In this document: positions 1 through 7,434 of the stretch, piece by piece
Numbering within the stretch: position 1 is the first letter of the stretch
Layout of the letters: every line of letters starts with the position of its first letter
Source: JADJSS01 sp046329815
GTDB taxonomy: Bacteria; Bacteroidota; Bacteroidia; Chitinophagales; JADIYW01
Length of the DNA stretch: 64,000 nt
Reading direction: 5' to 3'
NCBI GenBank assembly: GCA_046329815.1
Contig: JAXLTY010000001.1
Coordinates: forward strand, 1,736,001 to 1,800,000
Made by a program: the position numbers and the translations under genes
Notes under the pieces: generated by a model
Databases searched by the model: none
Seen by the model: the letters and a program-made list of their open reading frames with translations, nothing else
Told to the model about the DNA's origin: nothing

Positions 1-2
1 GT

Positions 3-71
3 TTAATTGAAACGGAGAAACTGGATAAGATCATTGCGATGCTGGAAGAAATGAGAAATAGTACAAAATGA
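3..71 (+). CDS. C-terminal end of a protein that starts before the window
   Basis: An open frame enters from the left edge and ends at TGA 69-71. The last 22 residues, ending EKLDKIIAMLEEMRNSTK, have the spacing of an amphipathic or coiled-coil helix. Frames 1 and 2 are closed by early stops, so this is the only frame that can carry a gene in from the left. It converges with the next gene with 4 bases between the two stops. Too little is visible to name a function. Confidence 0.4.
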   Translation, partial: LIETEKLDKIIAMLEEMRNSTK

Positions 72-75
72 AGAT

Positions 76-750
76 TTAGTATTCTTCTCTTTTCATTAAA
101 GAACCATCAGGGAAATAATAATTCCATGTACCGCATTTTTTGGAACAAGTAACTTCTTGCACACTTATGGTGTCTCTTAATGTAACAGGATCGATATAAT
201 AAATCGTATCTATGCATTTACTATAAGTAGTATATTGACCTTCCATTTTTAATTGTCCATTTTCATAATATTCGTATTCACTTAGCAACATTGGATTTTC
301 AACATAATAGAAACCATCTATCATATATCTATACTTATCATCATAAGGATAGTTTTCTATTCTAAATAAATTACCACTTTCGTAAAAATATTTCCAAGTA
401 TTTATCTTGTGATCTTTTTTATAATTTCCACATGCTTTTAGTTTTCCGCTTTTATAATATTCATTCCAAAAATTAAACCTACTACATCTTTGGCTGCATG
501 TGAAATTCAGGAATCCAGATTCAATAATATGATTTGAAGAATCAAAAATCTCTAAATGTCCATTTTTATATAACCTACATGTTGTAGATTTATTGTAAAG
601 ATTACGATAAACAATTACAGAATCATTATAATATATTTGTCTGCCATTGGAATCACAAGGAACGGAAATAAGATTATAATTGAATCCATTTGTTTGTGAA
701 TTACAAAAAGTGTAAGTTGTTATAAATATTATCAAAAACACTTGTTTCAT
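76..750 (-). CDS. secreted YwqK/MORN-like repeat protein
   Basis: 224 residues beginning with a hydrophobic segment (MKQVFLIIFITTYTF) that looks like a signal peptide, so the product is probably exported. The rest contains at least five units built around aromatic-aromatic-x-x-G-x-L (NEYYKSGKLKACGNY, KYFYESGNLFRIENY, YEYYENGQLKMEGQY, WNYYFPDGSLMKREEY), the pattern of the YwqK/MORN_2 family common in Bacteroidota. Such proteins are often annotated as toxin-antitoxin YwqK antitoxins, but that role is poorly supported and a secreted repeat protein is the safer reading. Four cysteines in paired CSQRC and CSKKC contexts could form disulfides outside the cytoplasm. It lies 31 bases downstream of the flavin reductase-like gene on the same strand, so co-transcription is possible. 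Physiological role unknown. Confidence 0.7.
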   Translation of the reverse strand: MKQVFLIIFITTYTFCNSQTNGFNYNLISVPCDSNGRQIYYNDSVIVYRNLYNKSTTCRLYKNGHLEIFDSSNHIIESGFLNFTCSQRCSRFNFWNEYYKSGKLKACGNYKKDHKINTWKYFYESGNLFRIENYPYDDKYRYMIDGFYYVENPMLLSEYEYYENGQLKMEGQYTTYSKCIDTIYYIDPVTLRDTISVQEVTCSKKCGTWNYYFPDGSLMKREEY

Positions 751-781
751 AAATTAATAACGACATTCAAAAAAGAATATT

Positions 782-1645
782 TCACTTCACATTCAGCAGC
801 ACCAGCCACGCGTCTTTAATTTTATTATCAGAAAGCAATCGTTTCATTTCATTTATAGATTGATCTTTGTAATCAGAAATTAATTCTACTAATTCTGAGT
901 CTTGCTGAATTTCTTCTTTATTCGGAATTTCTGCAATGCTTGCCAGTTTGCCTAATTCATTGCCTGTTAAAATATTTTCATCTTTTATCCATTGCGGAAT
1001 AGCATCAACACCAACACCAAATGCTTTCAATGGTTTCGGTGTTTCAAAAATATCTTCTTTCGTAAAACGCACGTAATTATTATAACCTAAACGCGCAATC
1101 GGATCTAATAATTCCGGAATTACATTTCCATTTTCATCTAACAGATTTTCATTTACATGAATCATTATAACTTCACAAATCACTAAATTTCCTGAACCGC
1201 CTTTATCACCTAATTCTATTATTTGATTGACTTTACACTCAAATGCAACAGGCGCTTCCTTCACGCGCGGTGGCTTGACAAGTGTAGATTTTTCTTCCGT
1301 AAAACCACCTTTTACAAATTCATTTACATCACTTGGATATGCACCGCTAGTGACAGACAATTGCTCTACCATAGCATAGTTTGCTATATGAATGACGCAT
1401 TCAGGAATTGCTTTTACATTGTGACAAGTATCTTTTTGTTTGCCTGTCAATGCACTTTTTGCCGCAGAAAAAATCAATATTGGCGGATCAGAACTGAACG
1501 CATTAAAGAAAGAAAAAGGGCTCAAATTCGCTTGTCCGTTTTGATTAATTGTACTTACAAAGGCAACAGGCCGCGGCACAACAGATGAAGTCAGAAAATT
1601 AGAAATTGCTTTTATGCCGATTTCATTTGGAATAATTGTTTTCAT
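782..1645 (-). CDS. flavin reductase-like, FMN-binding split-barrel protein
   Basis: 287 residues from the ATG at 1645. The frame stays open to 1702, but the upstream extension is low-complexity and the family begins close to MKTIIPNEIG. Residues 14-80 (SNFLTSSVVPRPVAFVSTIN, then NLSPFSFFNAFSSDPPILIF) are the hallmark of the flavin reductase-like domain that binds FMN. A Bacteroidota-type A-rich leader precedes the ATG. Family members act as flavin reductases for two-component oxygenases or as FMN proteins of unknown use, and the substrate cannot be read here. It follows the tyrosine-degradation genes by 97 bases on the same strand. A link with aromatic catabolism is suggested by position only. 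The roughly 80-residue C-terminal extension is helical and charged. Confidence 0.85.
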   Translation of the reverse strand: MKTIIPNEIGIKAISNFLTSSVVPRPVAFVSTINQNGQANLSPFSFFNAFSSDPPILIFSAAKSALTGKQKDTCHNVKAIPECVIHIANYAMVEQLSVTSGAYPSDVNEFVKGGFTEEKSTLVKPPRVKEAPVAFECKVNQIIELGDKGGSGNLVICEVIMIHVNENLLDENGNVIPELLDPIARLGYNNYVRFTKEDIFETPKPLKAFGVGVDAIPQWIKDENILTGNELGKLASIAEIPNKEEIQQDSELVELISDYKDQSINEMKRLLSDNKIKDAWLVLLNVK

Positions 1646-1742
1646 TGTTTTATTTTTTGTATCACAGAGTATGCAGCGTTTTTCACAGAGTATATTTAGC
1701 ACATATTTTTCTGTGAATTTTCAGCATTCTCTGTGATAGTAA

Positions 1743-1901
1743 TTAATCATCTAAAGCAATACGCAATCTACACTTATGTTTATTGTGTGCTTTCTTTTTA
1801 TCAGGTTGAACTTTTGGCGCAAAACGTCCATCAAAGAAACCGTCTTTTAACTGCTTCTTTCGAATACTGGATTTTATTTGTTGGAGCGTTTTCTTTTTCA
1901 T
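1743..1901 (-). CDS. 52-residue very basic mini-protein coupled to phhA
   Basis: ATG at 1901-1899, stop TAA at 1745-1743. The ATG lies one base beyond the phhA stop (1905-1903), the spacing expected for translational coupling. The product is strongly basic: it opens MKKKTLQQIKSSIRKKQ, continues with KDGFFDGRFAPK, and ends in a Lys/His/Arg-rich stretch. There is no signal peptide or membrane segment. The balanced composition, an ordered KDGFFDGRF core and the tight spacing argue for a real gene. The opposite-strand frame over the same bases (1733-1933) reads as a shadow. Function is unknown; the charge would suit nucleic-acid or ribosome contact, but that is inference. Confidence 0.6.
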   Translation of the reverse strand: MKKKTLQQIKSSIRKKQLKDGFFDGRFAPKVQPDKKKAHNKHKCRLRIALDD

Positions 1902-1902
1902 T

Positions 1903-2679
1903 TTATAAAACAAAATCTAAAGGCGTTGCGTAAATATTTTTTTCATGCGGAATTTGTGTCAATGCTTTTTCCAGCGTTGCTTCAATTTCAGGAATCGCAT
2001 CAAATAAATCTTTGTAAGAATTGATAACATAATATCTGTCCTGATAATGATCTTTGTGATAGTGTTTTTGCATAATATCTTTCACATTGAATGGTAAACG
2101 ATTTGCTTTATCGCCTAAACAAAAAATACTTTCGCCGCTCGATGATAAAATTCCGGCGCCATAAATACGCAGACCTTGTTCTTCCTTAATCAAACCAAAC
2201 TCAACGGTAAACCAGTAAATCCTTCCAATCAACTCAATCGCTAAAGCATCGTCTATGTGCTTTAATGTTATTTTAGAAAGTTCCTGTAAGTAATCAACAA
2301 AAAATTGTTCGCTTAGCAAAGGCATATGTGCAAAGCAATCATGAAACATATCCGGTTCTTCGAGATAATCTAATTGTTCTAATTTGCGCAGCCATGTTGA
2401 TGATGGAAATTTTTTGTTTGCTAATAATTCAAAAAAATCTTTATCAGGAATCAGGCCAGGCACGACTTCAATTTGCCAGCCGGTTGTATTTGCCAATACT
2501 TTATTGACATGATTAAAATCAGGAATTTTTTCAGCATTGAAATGCATTTCATTCATACCATCAATAAATACTTTCGATGCCATATTTTGTAATAATACAT
2601 GCTGTCGTTGGTAAAGTAATTTCCAAACTAGAAAATCTTCATCAGTGTATTTGTCGTATTCCTGTTTTAATCCAAACAT
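1903..2679 (-). CDS. phhA: phenylalanine 4-monooxygenase
   Basis: 258 residues, within the range of bacterial single-domain phenylalanine hydroxylases. It converts L-Phe to L-Tyr in the cytoplasm using O2, non-haem iron and a tetrahydropterin. The iron triad is visible: His113 and His118 in EPDMFHDCFAHMPLL and Glu160 in IYWFTVEFGL. Most relatives have Gly where this protein has Ala117 (FAH instead of FGH), a mild deviation. No regulatory ACT domain is present, as usual in bacteria. It starts 4 bases after fahA ends and is followed after one base by the 52-residue gene, so it belongs to the homogentisate operon and feeds tyrosine into it. A pterin carbinolamine dehydratase is not in the window. 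Confidence 0.94.
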   Translation of the reverse strand: MFGLKQEYDKYTDEDFLVWKLLYQRQHVLLQNMASKVFIDGMNEMHFNAEKIPDFNHVNKVLANTTGWQIEVVPGLIPDKDFFELLANKKFPSSTWLRKLEQLDYLEEPDMFHDCFAHMPLLSEQFFVDYLQELSKITLKHIDDALAIELIGRIYWFTVEFGLIKEEQGLRIYGAGILSSSGESIFCLGDKANRLPFNVKDIMQKHYHKDHYQDRYYVINSYKDLFDAIPEIEATLEKALTQIPHEKNIYATPLDFVL

Positions 2680-2683
2680 AATT

Positions 2684-3904
2684 TTATTTTATTATCGTAT
2701 TTCGCACTTCGCCAAATCCAATTTGTTTATCACCTTTTTTACAAATACCAGTTAAGACTGTTGTATCGCCATCTTGCAGGAAAGTTCGTTGTTCATCACC
2801 AATGTTTATTGACTCTTTGCCATTCCATGTTAATTCCAACAAACTGCCAAAGCTTGATTTTTCTTTTCCGGAAATGGTTCCTGTTCCCAGTAAATCACCA
2901 ATGCGCAAATTGCAGCCATTCACCGTGTGATGCGCAATTTGTTGTTCTGCTGTCCAGTATAAATATTTTGAATTCGTAACAGCAACCGTTGCTCTATTTT
3001 TTTTTTGTGTTTCAATTTCAAACATGATTTCTATGTCAAAATTTTTTCTGTTTGATTCTTGCAAATAAGGTAAAACTGTTTGCGTTTGTACTGGTGCGTC
3101 TGTTAGAAATTCTTTTAATGCTTCATAAGGAACTATCCAAGGTGAAATAGACGTTGCAAAATTCTTTCCTAAGAACGGACCGAGTGGCTGATATTCCCAG
3201 CGCTGAATATCGCGTGCCGAAAAATCATTTAATAATACGACGCCGAAAATATAATCTGTCGAATCATCAATATTTATTGGTGTTCCTAGCGCATTTTCTT
3301 TTCCGATAATAAATCCTAATTCGATTTCTATATCTAAAGTTTTGGATTCAGAATAAACAACTTCTTCGCCTTTTAGAACTTGTCCATAAGGTCGTTTTAC
3401 ATTTGTATTTGTTGTAATGACAGACGAACTTCTTCCATGATAAGCAATTGGCATGTGTTTCCAGTTTGGCAATAATGGTTCCATTGTTGGCCTAAACATT
3501 TTTCCTACATTGCTTGCATGTTCTTCAGAAGAATAAAAATCGGTGTAGTCACCAATCTTTACAGGCAGATGCATTACTGCTTCGCTTTGCTGATATAAAA
3601 AGTGCGAATAATGCTCATTAAAAAAATCGGATTCTTCAGTTATTAAATTTTGAATTTTTTTTCTTACAAACAGCCATGTTTCTTTTCCTAAAGCAATAAA
3701 GTCATTCAATGCATCTTTACAGAAAACATTCGTTTCTATCTTTTCTTCGAAGAATCTTAAGTCAAAAAGAACAGCAAGATCTATAATATAATTTCCAATG
3801 GCGATACCTGCACATGCTGATTTTGTTGGCGTTGAGAAGATACCATACGGTAAGTTGTGTATAGTAAAATGTTCGTTATTTTGTGTAAGTTCTTGTGTAG
3901 TCAT
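2684..3904 (-). CDS. fahA: fumarylacetoacetase
   Basis: 406 residues from the ATG at 3904-3902. A TTG one codon upstream is possible, but the ATG overlaps the TGA of the MarR gene (TGATG), a classic coupling arrangement. The enzyme hydrolyses 4-fumarylacetoacetate to fumarate and acetoacetate, the last step of tyrosine degradation. Metal and catalytic residues of the FAH fold are recognisable: Asp122 and His129 in DFYSSEEHASNVG, Glu193 and Glu195 in DIEIELGFIIG, Asp227 in LLNDFSARDIQRWEYQPLG. The N-terminal SH3-like domain and C-terminal catalytic domain are both full length. Its neighbours are the regulator upstream and phhA downstream. Confidence 0.96.
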   Translation of the reverse strand: MTTQELTQNNEHFTIHNLPYGIFSTPTKSACAGIAIGNYIIDLAVLFDLRFFEEKIETNVFCKDALNDFIALGKETWLFVRKKIQNLITEESDFFNEHYSHFLYQQSEAVMHLPVKIGDYTDFYSSEEHASNVGKMFRPTMEPLLPNWKHMPIAYHGRSSSVITTNTNVKRPYGQVLKGEEVVYSESKTLDIEIELGFIIGKENALGTPINIDDSTDYIFGVVLLNDFSARDIQRWEYQPLGPFLGKNFATSISPWIVPYEALKEFLTDAPVQTQTVLPYLQESNRKNFDIEIMFEIETQKKNRATVAVTNSKYLYWTAEQQIAHHTVNGCNLRIGDLLGTGTISGKEKSSFGSLLELTWNGKESINIGDEQRTFLQDGDTTVLTGICKKGDKQIGFGEVRNTIIK

Positions 3905-4323
3905 CAACTTAAGTTTTCCTGTATTTTTTTTGTAATTCGTTCGATGTGTGCAACATCTTTTTCTGTCAAGCTATTCCAACCTTGTTTTCTGAATTCAACA
4001 ATAATTGGCAATAATTTTTGAATCAATGCTTTACCTTTTTTACTTAATGAAATATTGAATCGGCGTCTGTCTTCTTTGCAACCTTCTCGTATAATCAGAT
4101 CTTTTTTGACCAGCAATTCAATGATGCGTGTAATGGTTGGTGCATCTTTACAACAAAGTTCACACAAAGCTACTTGATTTTGTGTGCCGTGCTTATGCAG
4201 CTCTAATAAAACAACCCATTGATCGACAGTGATGTCAACGCCAATTTCATTGAACCTGCGTTGCAATGCCAGCTTTATTTTTTTTGCTGTCGATTCTAAA
4301 GTAAATCCGTAGTTAAAATCCAT
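3904..4323 (-). CDS. MarR-family transcriptional regulator of the tyrosine operon
   Basis: 139 residues with the winged-helix layout of MarR proteins: an N-terminal dimer helix, a recognition region around residues 50-80 (VALCELCCKDAPTITRIIELLVKKDLI), then the wing with the typical DRRRFNISLSKKGKAL motif, and a C-terminal dimer helix. It sits inside the catabolic operon, 2 bases after hpd and overlapping fahA by one base, so it is probably co-transcribed. It likely senses a pathway intermediate and represses or autoregulates the operon; this is inferred from context. The two adjacent cysteines in ELCCKD, just before the recognition helix, are unusual enough to note as possible redox or metal sensors. 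Confidence 0.88.
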   Translation of the reverse strand: MDFNYGFTLESTAKKIKLALQRRFNEIGVDITVDQWVVLLELHKHGTQNQVALCELCCKDAPTITRIIELLVKKDLIIREGCKEDRRRFNISLSKKGKALIQKLLPIIVEFRKQGWNSLTEKDVAHIERITKKIQENLS

Positions 4324-4325
4324 AC

Positions 4326-5486
4326 TTATAACGTTCCTCTTTTCTCTTGTTCTCTTTCAATAGATTCGAATAATGCTTTGAAATTTCCTGCACCAAAACC
4401 TTTCGCTCCCATGCGTTGAATTATCTCAAAGAATAAAGTCGGTCGGTCTTCTACAGGTTTGGTAAAAATCTGTAACAAGTAGCCGTCTTCATCAGCATCT
4501 ACTAGTATTGCGAGCTTTTCGAGCACAGCAATATCTTCTTTCATAATGTTCATGTGTTCGCCTAAACGCGCAGGAATTTCTTCGTAATACGTGTGTGGCG
4601 GCGCACTTAAAAATTCCACACCACGACTTCGCAATTGCGTAACCGTTGCAATAATATCATCTGTAGCTACTGCGATATGTTGCACGCCAGCGCCTTCATA
4701 AAAATCTAAATATTCTTCTATTTGCGATTTCTTTTTACCTTCTGCAGGTTCGTTAATCGGAAACTTAATTCTGCCGTTGCCATTGCTCATTACTTTGCTC
4801 ATCAACGCAGAATATTCTGTATGAATTTGTTTATCATCAAACGATAAGAAGTTGACAAAACCCATTACGTCTTCGTACCATTTTACCCAAATATTCATCT
4901 CGTTCCAACCTACATTGCCAACCATGTGGTCAATGAATTTCAAGCCAACCGGTGTTGGATTGTAATCAGATTTCCATTCACGATAACCAGGCAAAAATGC
5001 ACCGTTGTAATTTTTGCGTTCTACAAAAACATGCACGGTTTCGCCATAGGTATAAATGCCTGAACGTATGACTTCACCAAACTCATCTTTCTCTACAGTT
5101 GGCTGCATAAAAGGTTTTGCACCACGCTTTGTCGTTTCTTCAAATGATTTAGTTGCATCATCTACCCAAAGTGCAATCACTTTCACGCCGTCGCCATGCT
5201 TGGCTAAATGTGTGTTTAATGGCGAATCTGATGTTAATGGTGTAGTGAGTACTAATCGTATTTTATCTTGTTTCAACACATACGATGCTTTGTCGCGTAC
5301 ACCAGTTTCCAAACCTGCGTATGCTAAGGATTGAAAGCCAAATGCTGTTTTATAGAAGTGTGCAGCTTGCTTGGCATTGCCAACATAAAACTCTACATAG
5401 TCTGTTCCTAACAAAGGCAAAAAATCCTGCGCACCATCGAAGATTTTTTCCAGTCCATATTCTACGTTTTTTATTTCTGTTGACAT
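4326..5486 (-). CDS. hpd: 4-hydroxyphenylpyruvate dioxygenase
   Basis: 386 residues, the normal size of the two-domain vicinal-oxygen-chelate enzyme. It oxidatively decarboxylates 4-hydroxyphenylpyruvate to homogentisate using Fe(II) and O2. The iron ligands are all present: His187 in KFIDHMVGNV, His270 in GAGVQHIAVATDDI, and Glu354 in RPTLFFEIIQRMGAKGFG. The C-terminal gating segment GFGAGNFKALFESIEREQ closes the active site in characterised homologues. The gene starts 22 bases after the 218-residue hypothetical and ends 2 bases before the MarR gene. Confidence 0.97.
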   Translation of the reverse strand: MSTEIKNVEYGLEKIFDGAQDFLPLLGTDYVEFYVGNAKQAAHFYKTAFGFQSLAYAGLETGVRDKASYVLKQDKIRLVLTTPLTSDSPLNTHLAKHGDGVKVIALWVDDATKSFEETTKRGAKPFMQPTVEKDEFGEVIRSGIYTYGETVHVFVERKNYNGAFLPGYREWKSDYNPTPVGLKFIDHMVGNVGWNEMNIWVKWYEDVMGFVNFLSFDDKQIHTEYSALMSKVMSNGNGRIKFPINEPAEGKKKSQIEEYLDFYEGAGVQHIAVATDDIIATVTQLRSRGVEFLSAPPHTYYEEIPARLGEHMNIMKEDIAVLEKLAILVDADEDGYLLQIFTKPVEDRPTLFFEIIQRMGAKGFGAGNFKALFESIEREQEKRGTL

Positions 5487-5508
5487 ATTTTATTAATTTG
5501 ACGATTAG

Positions 5509-6165
5509 TTACTTTATTAAAACTATTTTTCCATCTGTTTTTATTATAAAATCATTCATTCTCATTCCCTTGCAATATAAGTCTCCACTTGAAAGTTCTT
5601 TTTGTGCTGTTGCAGGCCAAACATATCCATAATCTCCACCTTTAATGTTGAACCTATCAAATTTCTGAATTATTATTTTATCTGTTCTTGGATTTAGAGT
5701 TACTATAACATACTTTTCAAAGTATTCAATATTGTAAAGTAAATCCGCTCTTCTGCAAAAAATTACAAATTCATTTATATCTTTTAACTCTTCAGGAAAT
5801 TGATACTTATTCTCTCCAAAGTTTAATAGGCTAATGTCTAATGAAAATTCTAATAATTTGTGAAGTGTTTTTAAATCAGTTATTGTAAATAATAGCTTCT
5901 CTTGTTCGTCAGATTTCCATTTTATCAATTTGCCATTATCTGAAATAAAAAATCTTTCCCAAAATTCTATTCTCGTGTCTTTATCGTCTTTGCATATTAT
6001 TAATGATTTTGCCATTTTAGTTTTAGAATCATATTCTATCTCTACCTTATAGCTCCCTATTTTTTTCAACGATTTTTCAAAATCTGTTTGATAAAAAAAG
6101 TATGGGAAATAATATTGTTTCTCGCCAAATTTCTTAAATCCAAGTATTTTAAGAAGTTTTTTCAT
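5509..6165 (-). CDS. hypothetical protein embedded in the tyrosine operon
   Basis: 218 residues that I do not recognise. No signal peptide or membrane segment is seen, so it should be cytoplasmic. The sequence alternates charged and aromatic residues with probable beta-strands (KVEIEYDSKTKMAKSLIIC, DTRIEFWERFFIS), and its last third holds KIIIQKFDRFNIKGGDYGYVW. It is spaced 31 bases after hmgA and 22 bases before hpd on the same strand, so it is co-transcribed with them. It shows none of the glutathione-S-transferase-like features expected of the missing maleylacetoacetate isomerase. Base composition is more AT-rich than that of the flanking enzymes, so a late insertion into the operon is possible. 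Confidence 0.6.
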   Translation of the reverse strand: MKKLLKILGFKKFGEKQYYFPYFFYQTDFEKSLKKIGSYKVEIEYDSKTKMAKSLIICKDDKDTRIEFWERFFISDNGKLIKWKSDEQEKLLFTITDLKTLHKLLEFSLDISLLNFGENKYQFPEELKDINEFVIFCRRADLLYNIEYFEKYVIVTLNPRTDKIIIQKFDRFNIKGGDYGYVWPATAQKELSSGDLYCKGMRMNDFIIKTDGKIVLIK

Positions 6166-6196
6166 TATCTCATTCGCTAATTATCACATTATCTCA

Positions 6197-7354
6197 TTAC
6201 TCTAACCAACTTTTATAATATTTACCATCATCAATTTTCATCGCTTCTTCTGTTACCATTAATGGTCGGAAAGTATCAATCATTACCGCTAATTCGTGAG
6301 TATCTTTTTGTCCGATGCTGCGTTCCATCGCGCCTGGTGCCGGTCCGTGCGGAATACCTTTCGGATGCAAGGTAATATGACCTTGCTCAATATTATTTCT
6401 ACTCATAAAATCTCCATCTACATAATATAATACTTCATCACTGTCAATATTGCTATGATTATAAGGTGCCGGAATTGCCAACGGATGATAATCATACAAG
6501 CGTGGAACAAAAGAACAAACTACCAATGCATTGGTTTCAAACGTTTGATGTACCGGCGGCGGCTGATGCACACGACCCGTTATCGGTTCAAAATCATGTA
6601 TGCTGAAACCATACGGAAAATTATATCCATCATAGCCAACTACATCAAACGGATGTGTGGCATACACAAACTCATGCAACACATTTTGCTTTTTTATTTT
6701 GATGATGAAATCGCCTTTTTCATCGTATGTTTCTAATTGCGTTGGCAATTTAAAATCACGCTCGCAAAACGGTGCATGTTCCAGTAATTGTCCGGAATTA
6801 TTTTTATAACGCTTCGGTGTATAAATCGGTGAGTAAGATTCCATATATAACAAACGATTGTCTTCAGAATTAAATTCAATCTGATAAATCATACCGCGAG
6901 GAATGATTAGATAATCGCCATACTCAAAAGGAATATTTCCCATAAAAGTGCGCAATGTTCCGCTGCCTTTATGAATGAAAAGCATTTCATCGGCATCGGC
7001 ATTTTTATAAAAATAAGTAGTTAAAGATTTTCGAGGTGCTGCCAAACCAATAGTGCAATCGCTGTTCACTAATAATGCATTTCTGCTGTCTAAAAAATCG
7101 TCTTCTGGTTCGATTTGAAAACCTTGTAATAACAATGCTTTTATATTTTTACCAATCGCAATTTTCGGCGTAATATCTTTTGAAGAAAGAATTTCTTTTA
7201 CCTGTGTAGGTCGGTGTATGTGATATAACAAAGACGAATGACCATGAAAACCTTCTGTTCCGAATAGTTGTTCGTAGTAGTATTTACCTTCATCACTTTT
7301 AAAAACCGTGTGACGTTTGTGTGGTATGTTTCCGAGTTGGTGATAGATCGGCAT
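6197..7354 (-). CDS. hmgA: homogentisate 1,2-dioxygenase
   Basis: 385 residues, shorter than the roughly 440-residue animal and proteobacterial enzymes but typical of the Bacteroidota form. It opens the ring of homogentisate to maleylacetoacetate with Fe(II) and O2. The double cupin core is visible: an N-terminal jelly roll with EMLFIHKGSGTLRT and FEYGDYLIIPRG near residues 120-155, and a C-terminal one with likely iron ligands His300, Glu307 (NHSNIDSDEVLYY) and His336 (HPKGIPHGPAPG). It is the first gene of the run, so the operon promoter should lie in 7355-7434. Confidence 0.94.
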   Translation of the reverse strand: MPIYHQLGNIPHKRHTVFKSDEGKYYYEQLFGTEGFHGHSSLLYHIHRPTQVKEILSSKDITPKIAIGKNIKALLLQGFQIEPEDDFLDSRNALLVNSDCTIGLAAPRKSLTTYFYKNADADEMLFIHKGSGTLRTFMGNIPFEYGDYLIIPRGMIYQIEFNSEDNRLLYMESYSPIYTPKRYKNNSGQLLEHAPFCERDFKLPTQLETYDEKGDFIIKIKKQNVLHEFVYATHPFDVVGYDGYNFPYGFSIHDFEPITGRVHQPPPVHQTFETNALVVCSFVPRLYDYHPLAIPAPYNHSNIDSDEVLYYVDGDFMSRNNIEQGHITLHPKGIPHGPAPGAMERSIGQKDTHELAVMIDTFRPLMVTEEAMKIDDGKYYKSWLE

Positions 7355-7363
7355 AATTATTTG

Positions 7364-7384
7364 TATTGAGTATTGAGTATTGAG
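7364..7384. repeat. three tandem copies of TATTGAG
   Basis: Three perfect 7-base units, followed by a decayed fourth (TATTATG), lie in the 80-base gap between hmgA and the Glu/Leu/Phe/Val dehydrogenase. The gap must also hold the start signals of the tyrosine operon, so the repeat number could in principle alter promoter spacing. Similar short AT-rich reiterations occur in other gaps of this window. Confidence 0.8.
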
Positions 7385-7434
7385 TATTATGTATTGCGAT
7401 TTTCTCTTTACGCATTACGTCGTACTCAATACGG

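Noticed and set aside
1223..1588. A 121-codon plus-strand frame inside the flavin reductase-like gene
   Set aside because: It is antisense to a conserved FMN-binding domain and has no recognisable features.
1733..1933. A 66-codon plus-strand frame between the flavin reductase and phhA
   Set aside because: It lies opposite the coupled 52-residue minus-strand gene, overlaps the phhA end and has no family-like features.
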